A stretch of 64,000 nucleotides of DNA from Clostridium_AT stratigraminis. Lineage in GTDB: Bacteria > Bacillota > Clostridia > Clostridiales > Clostridiaceae. The translations under genes and the position numbers were made by a program. The stretch lies in assembly GCF_045310675.1 (NCBI RefSeq), contig NZ_JBJHZZ010000001.1, positions 806,001-870,000 on the forward strand, written 5' to 3'. Below, one piece after another: positions 61,727 to 64,000 of the stretch (positions are counted from its first letter, which is position 1; every line of letters starts with the position of its first letter). Under the pieces are notes generated by a model. The model did no database searches, was not told the origin of the DNA, and was given only the letters and a program-made list of their open reading frames with translations.

Positions 61727-63007
61727 ATGAGACGTGTAATTGGCATCCATGAAAGACTTCCTATTCTAGAAACCATACCGCTAAGTCTACAGCACTTAAC
61801 AGCCATGTTTGGTGCTACCATCCTTGTGCCATTTTTGCTTGGTGTTAATCCATCCATAGCACTATTTATGAATGGTATTGGAACAATAGTTTATACTATT
61901 GTAACCAAGGGCGGAATTCCAGCATATCTAGGTTCTAGCTTTGCATTTATCGCCCCAACGGCCCTTATAATTTCAAAATACGGCGGCTTTAATCATGCAC
62001 AATCTGGCTTCATCTTTTTTGGCTTATTCTTTGTAATAATGTCCTTTATTATTAAATATGCGGGTACTAAATGGATAGATGTTGTAATGCCGCCAGCAGT
62101 TATGGGAGCAGTTGTTGCTGTAATAGGACTAGAACTTGCACCAACTGCAGCTGCTCAAGCAGGTTTAACTGGAGATCCTAATTGGAATGTTATAGCAATT
62201 TCAATGTTTACCTTAGCTGTAGGCGTATTTGGCTCCGTAATGTTTAGAAAGTTCCTTCAAATAATACCTATTTTAATAGCTGTTATTGCAGGATGTGTAT
62301 TTGCAGCTATTATGGGCCAATTTGATGTAAAGCCTATAATAGATGCTCCGTGGTTCCAGCTTCCTAAATTCTCAGCACCAGTAATGGACTGGAATGCTGT
62401 TGCTATAATTGCTCCTGCTTGTTTAGTAGTACTTGCAGAGCATATTGGTCACTTAATTGTAACTGGTAACATAACTGAAACGGATTTAATAAAGGATCCA
62501 GGCTTACATCGTTCCTTGCTTGGAGATGGTATTAGTAATATTATTTCTGGGTTTGCAGGTTCGCCTCCAAATACTACCTATGGTGAAAATATTGGAGTTA
62601 TGGCTATAACTAGAGTTTATTCCGTATGGGTAATTCGTGGAGCGGCTATATGTGCAATTATATTCTCATGTATAGGTAAAATAGCTGCAGCAATTAAATG
62701 TATTCCAACTCCTGTAATGGGCGGAATAACCGTTCTTTTATACGGCGTAATTGCTGTATCTGGTATTAGAATGCTTGTAGAGCAAAAGGTTGATTTTAGC
62801 AAAAACTACAATATGGTACTAGCTGCCGTTACATTTGTAGTTGGCGTAAGTGGTGCCAAGATAACAATAGGGACAGTTGAATTAAAAGGAATGGCATTTG
62901 CAGCAGTTGTAGGTATTATATTATCAATTATCTTCTTTTTACTAAGTAAATTGGGTGTCATGAATGAACAGTATGTAATAAAATCAGATGAAAATCTGAA
63001 GGCGTAA
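61727..63007 (+). CDS. UraA-like nucleobase:cation symporter (NCS2/NAT)
   Basis: The 426-residue permease has about 14 membrane segments. The NCS2 features QHLTAMFGATILVPFLLG and NPSIALFMNGIGTIVYT with the PAYLGSSFAFIAP stretch resemble uracil permeases (UraA/PyrP) more than the purine PbuX/PucJK branch. LAEHIGHLIVTG holds the substrate-contacting Glu of this group. It begins at ATG 61727 behind TAAGGAGTG. As the last gene of the island it probably imports the heterocycle that the hydroxylase oxidises; uracil, another pyrimidine or a purine are all possible. Confidence 0.9.
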   Translation: MRRVIGIHERLPILETIPLSLQHLTAMFGATILVPFLLGVNPSIALFMNGIGTIVYTIVTKGGIPAYLGSSFAFIAPTALIISKYGGFNHAQSGFIFFGLFFVIMSFIIKYAGTKWIDVVMPPAVMGAVVAVIGLELAPTAAAQAGLTGDPNWNVIAISMFTLAVGVFGSVMFRKFLQIIPILIAVIAGCVFAAIMGQFDVKPIIDAPWFQLPKFSAPVMDWNAVAIIAPACLVVLAEHIGHLIVTGNITETDLIKDPGLHRSLLGDGISNIISGFAGSPPNTTYGENIGVMAITRVYSVWVIRGAAICAIIFSCIGKIAAAIKCIPTPVMGGITVLLYGVIAVSGIRMLVEQKVDFSKNYNMVLAAVTFVVGVSGAKITIGTVELKGMAFAAVVGIILSIIFFLLSKLGVMNEQYVIKSDENLKA

Positions 63008-63031
63008 TTTAATTAAAGTAAACAAATAATT

Positions 63032-63068
63032 AAAAGCCATCTCTTTAGTATTTTAAGAGATGGCTTTT
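63032..63068. terminator. Bidirectional terminator between permease and DUF2156 gene
   Basis: AAAAGCCATCTCTT pairs with AAGAGATGGCTTTT around a 9-base loop, giving A/T runs on both sides. Confidence 0.88.
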
Positions 63069-63085
63069 ATACTTCAACAATTCTA

Positions 63086-63982
63086 CTATACGCTTAGTAT
63101 GAATTTTTTTTCAAGCTTTAGAGGATAATAGGACATCTTGGATTTTCTAAGACCTTCGATTCCAAGATCCTGTTCTCTATTAATAATTTCTGCATCATTA
63201 AAACATCTATCAACAAAGGTTCTGGCTATGAAGCTATATATTCCTTCTATATCTTTATCGCCTTTTTCAATGTGGATAACAGCTAGCTTTTCATTTAGGC
63301 TCTCACCAATGCTGAATGCACCAATTTTCCCATCTACGTATACTGCAATTCCATTAAGCTTTAATATATCCATATTTTTCACAAGATCTTTAATTGCTAA
63401 AAGCTCATAATAAAGCTTATCATCTTTTTCATCATTATCTTCATACCACTTTTCAGCGGCAACAATTACGTCATGAATAACCTTTTCGCTATTTATATCT
63501 ACAACTTCATAATTATAATTTTTCGTAAAAAAGTTATAATGATTCTTTTTAGAATGAAGCTTTTTACCTGAAAAAGTCATTAGCTTTTTAGCTTCATAAA
63601 GATAATCAAAGTTATCTCTATCTTCTTTTATACAAAGGGATTTCTTTTCTTGTAGGAGTAAATTTACTTCATTAATAAAGCTTTCTTCTAAGTCCTTAAA
63701 TAAGTATCGCATATTATTTTCTTCTTTATAAGTCTTTAAAGCTTCTATAATTGCCATTAGATTTTCTTTATTATAACCAAGTGGCTGCATAAAATGATAA
63801 TTACCTTCAAAATCTCTCTTTTTAATTATAAGTGCATCCTTATAAACAGTATATTGAATATCACAAGCATCCTTCCATATATATAAACTAGTAAAACAGT
63901 ATTCACAACTTAAAAATTTGTAGGGTAAAATAAATTTATCAATAATTTTTTTATCCTCTAAACATATCTTTGAAAAATTCAT
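63086..63982 (-). CDS. DUF2156-family protein
   Basis: The 298-residue protein starts at ATG 63982 behind TAGGAAGG. The opening IIDKFILPYKFLSCEYCFTSLYIW, the YHFMQPLGYNKENL stretch and the C-terminal RTFVDRCFNDAEIINREQDLG followed by GLRKSKMSYYP match the DUF2156 domain, a GNAT-like fold related to the transferase part of lysyl-phosphatidylglycerol synthase. Stand-alone members lack the membrane part, and their function is unknown. It is convergent with the permease gene. Confidence 0.88.
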   Translation of the reverse strand: MNFSKICLEDKKIIDKFILPYKFLSCEYCFTSLYIWKDACDIQYTVYKDALIIKKRDFEGNYHFMQPLGYNKENLMAIIEALKTYKEENNMRYLFKDLEESFINEVNLLLQEKKSLCIKEDRDNFDYLYEAKKLMTFSGKKLHSKKNHYNFFTKNYNYEVVDINSEKVIHDVIVAAEKWYEDNDEKDDKLYYELLAIKDLVKNMDILKLNGIAVYVDGKIGAFSIGESLNEKLAVIHIEKGDKDIEGIYSFIARTFVDRCFNDAEIINREQDLGIEGLRKSKMSYYPLKLEKKFILSV

Positions 63983-64000
63983 ACAAAATACCTTCCTAAT

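Overview
The window is low-GC, gene-dense bacterial DNA with strong AGGAGG-type ribosome binding sites, many TTG/GTG starts and hairpin-plus-T-run terminators. Together with the gene content (PucR and PRD regulators, RibU under an FMN riboswitch, CpsCD-type exopolysaccharide genes, a predicted selenoprotein, a selenate-era style molybdenum hydroxylase) this points to an anaerobic Clostridium-like Firmicute. I see no rRNA, tRNA, insertion sequence, prophage or CRISPR array.

Layout. 1-9.2 kb: end of a two-component system, small zinc-ribbon and DUF3892 proteins, a PatB/MalY-type C-S lyase, the pseudouridine catabolic pair (kinase and glycosidase) and a CPA1 cation/proton antiporter. 9.26-26.0 kb: one co-directional 17-kb exopolysaccharide/capsule cluster (initiating sugar transferase, UDP-hexose dehydrogenase, heparinase-like lyase, CapK/PaaK-like ligase, glycosyltransferases, flippase, ATP-grasp enzyme, deacetylase-like protein, polymerase, and the CpsC/CpsD tyrosine-kinase pair). 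Its middle is visibly more AT-rich than the flanks. 26.1-31.9 kb: a short UvrC/Cho-like nuclease, a 43-residue protein, acetate kinase, aspartase and malic enzyme.

31.9-41.7 kb: a PTS island: PRD-type regulator, RDD membrane protein, lactose/cellobiose-family IIA, IIB and IIC, a stand-alone GrdB-like domain protein, a glycosylasparaginase, an M20 peptidase, CutC and a MupG/DUF871 glycosidase. A perfect palindrome upstream of the regulator recurs upstream of the PTS genes, which suggests one regulon. The enzyme set suggests import and dismantling of an amino-sugar/amino-acid conjugate such as GlcNAc-asparagine or a muropeptide-like glycoside. 41.7-48.8 kb: ECF sigma/anti-sigma pair, small membrane proteins, Nif3-like protein, two GNAT acetyltransferases, a glutaredoxin-zinc-ribbon fusion with an in-frame UGA in its redox motif (predicted selenoprotein with a SECIS-like hairpin), a TipA-like MerR regulator with a textbook 19-bp-spacer promoter, and riboswitch-controlled RibU.

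48.8-63.0 kb: a catabolic island divergent from a PucR regulator: DUF2877-FdrA-DUF1116 (the set linked to oxamate carbamoyltransferase), a cyclase-family metal hydrolase, a GNAT-like protein, a thiolase-fold protein whose catalytic Cys position is Pro, its DUF35 partner, a three-subunit molybdenum hydroxylase and a UraA-like permease. Together they look like a route for importing, oxidising, opening and decarbamoylating a nitrogen heterocycle, with an unusual acyl-thioester step. A 45-nt tandem hairpin repeat with compensatory base changes sits inside this operon. The window ends with a DUF2156 protein on the minus strand.
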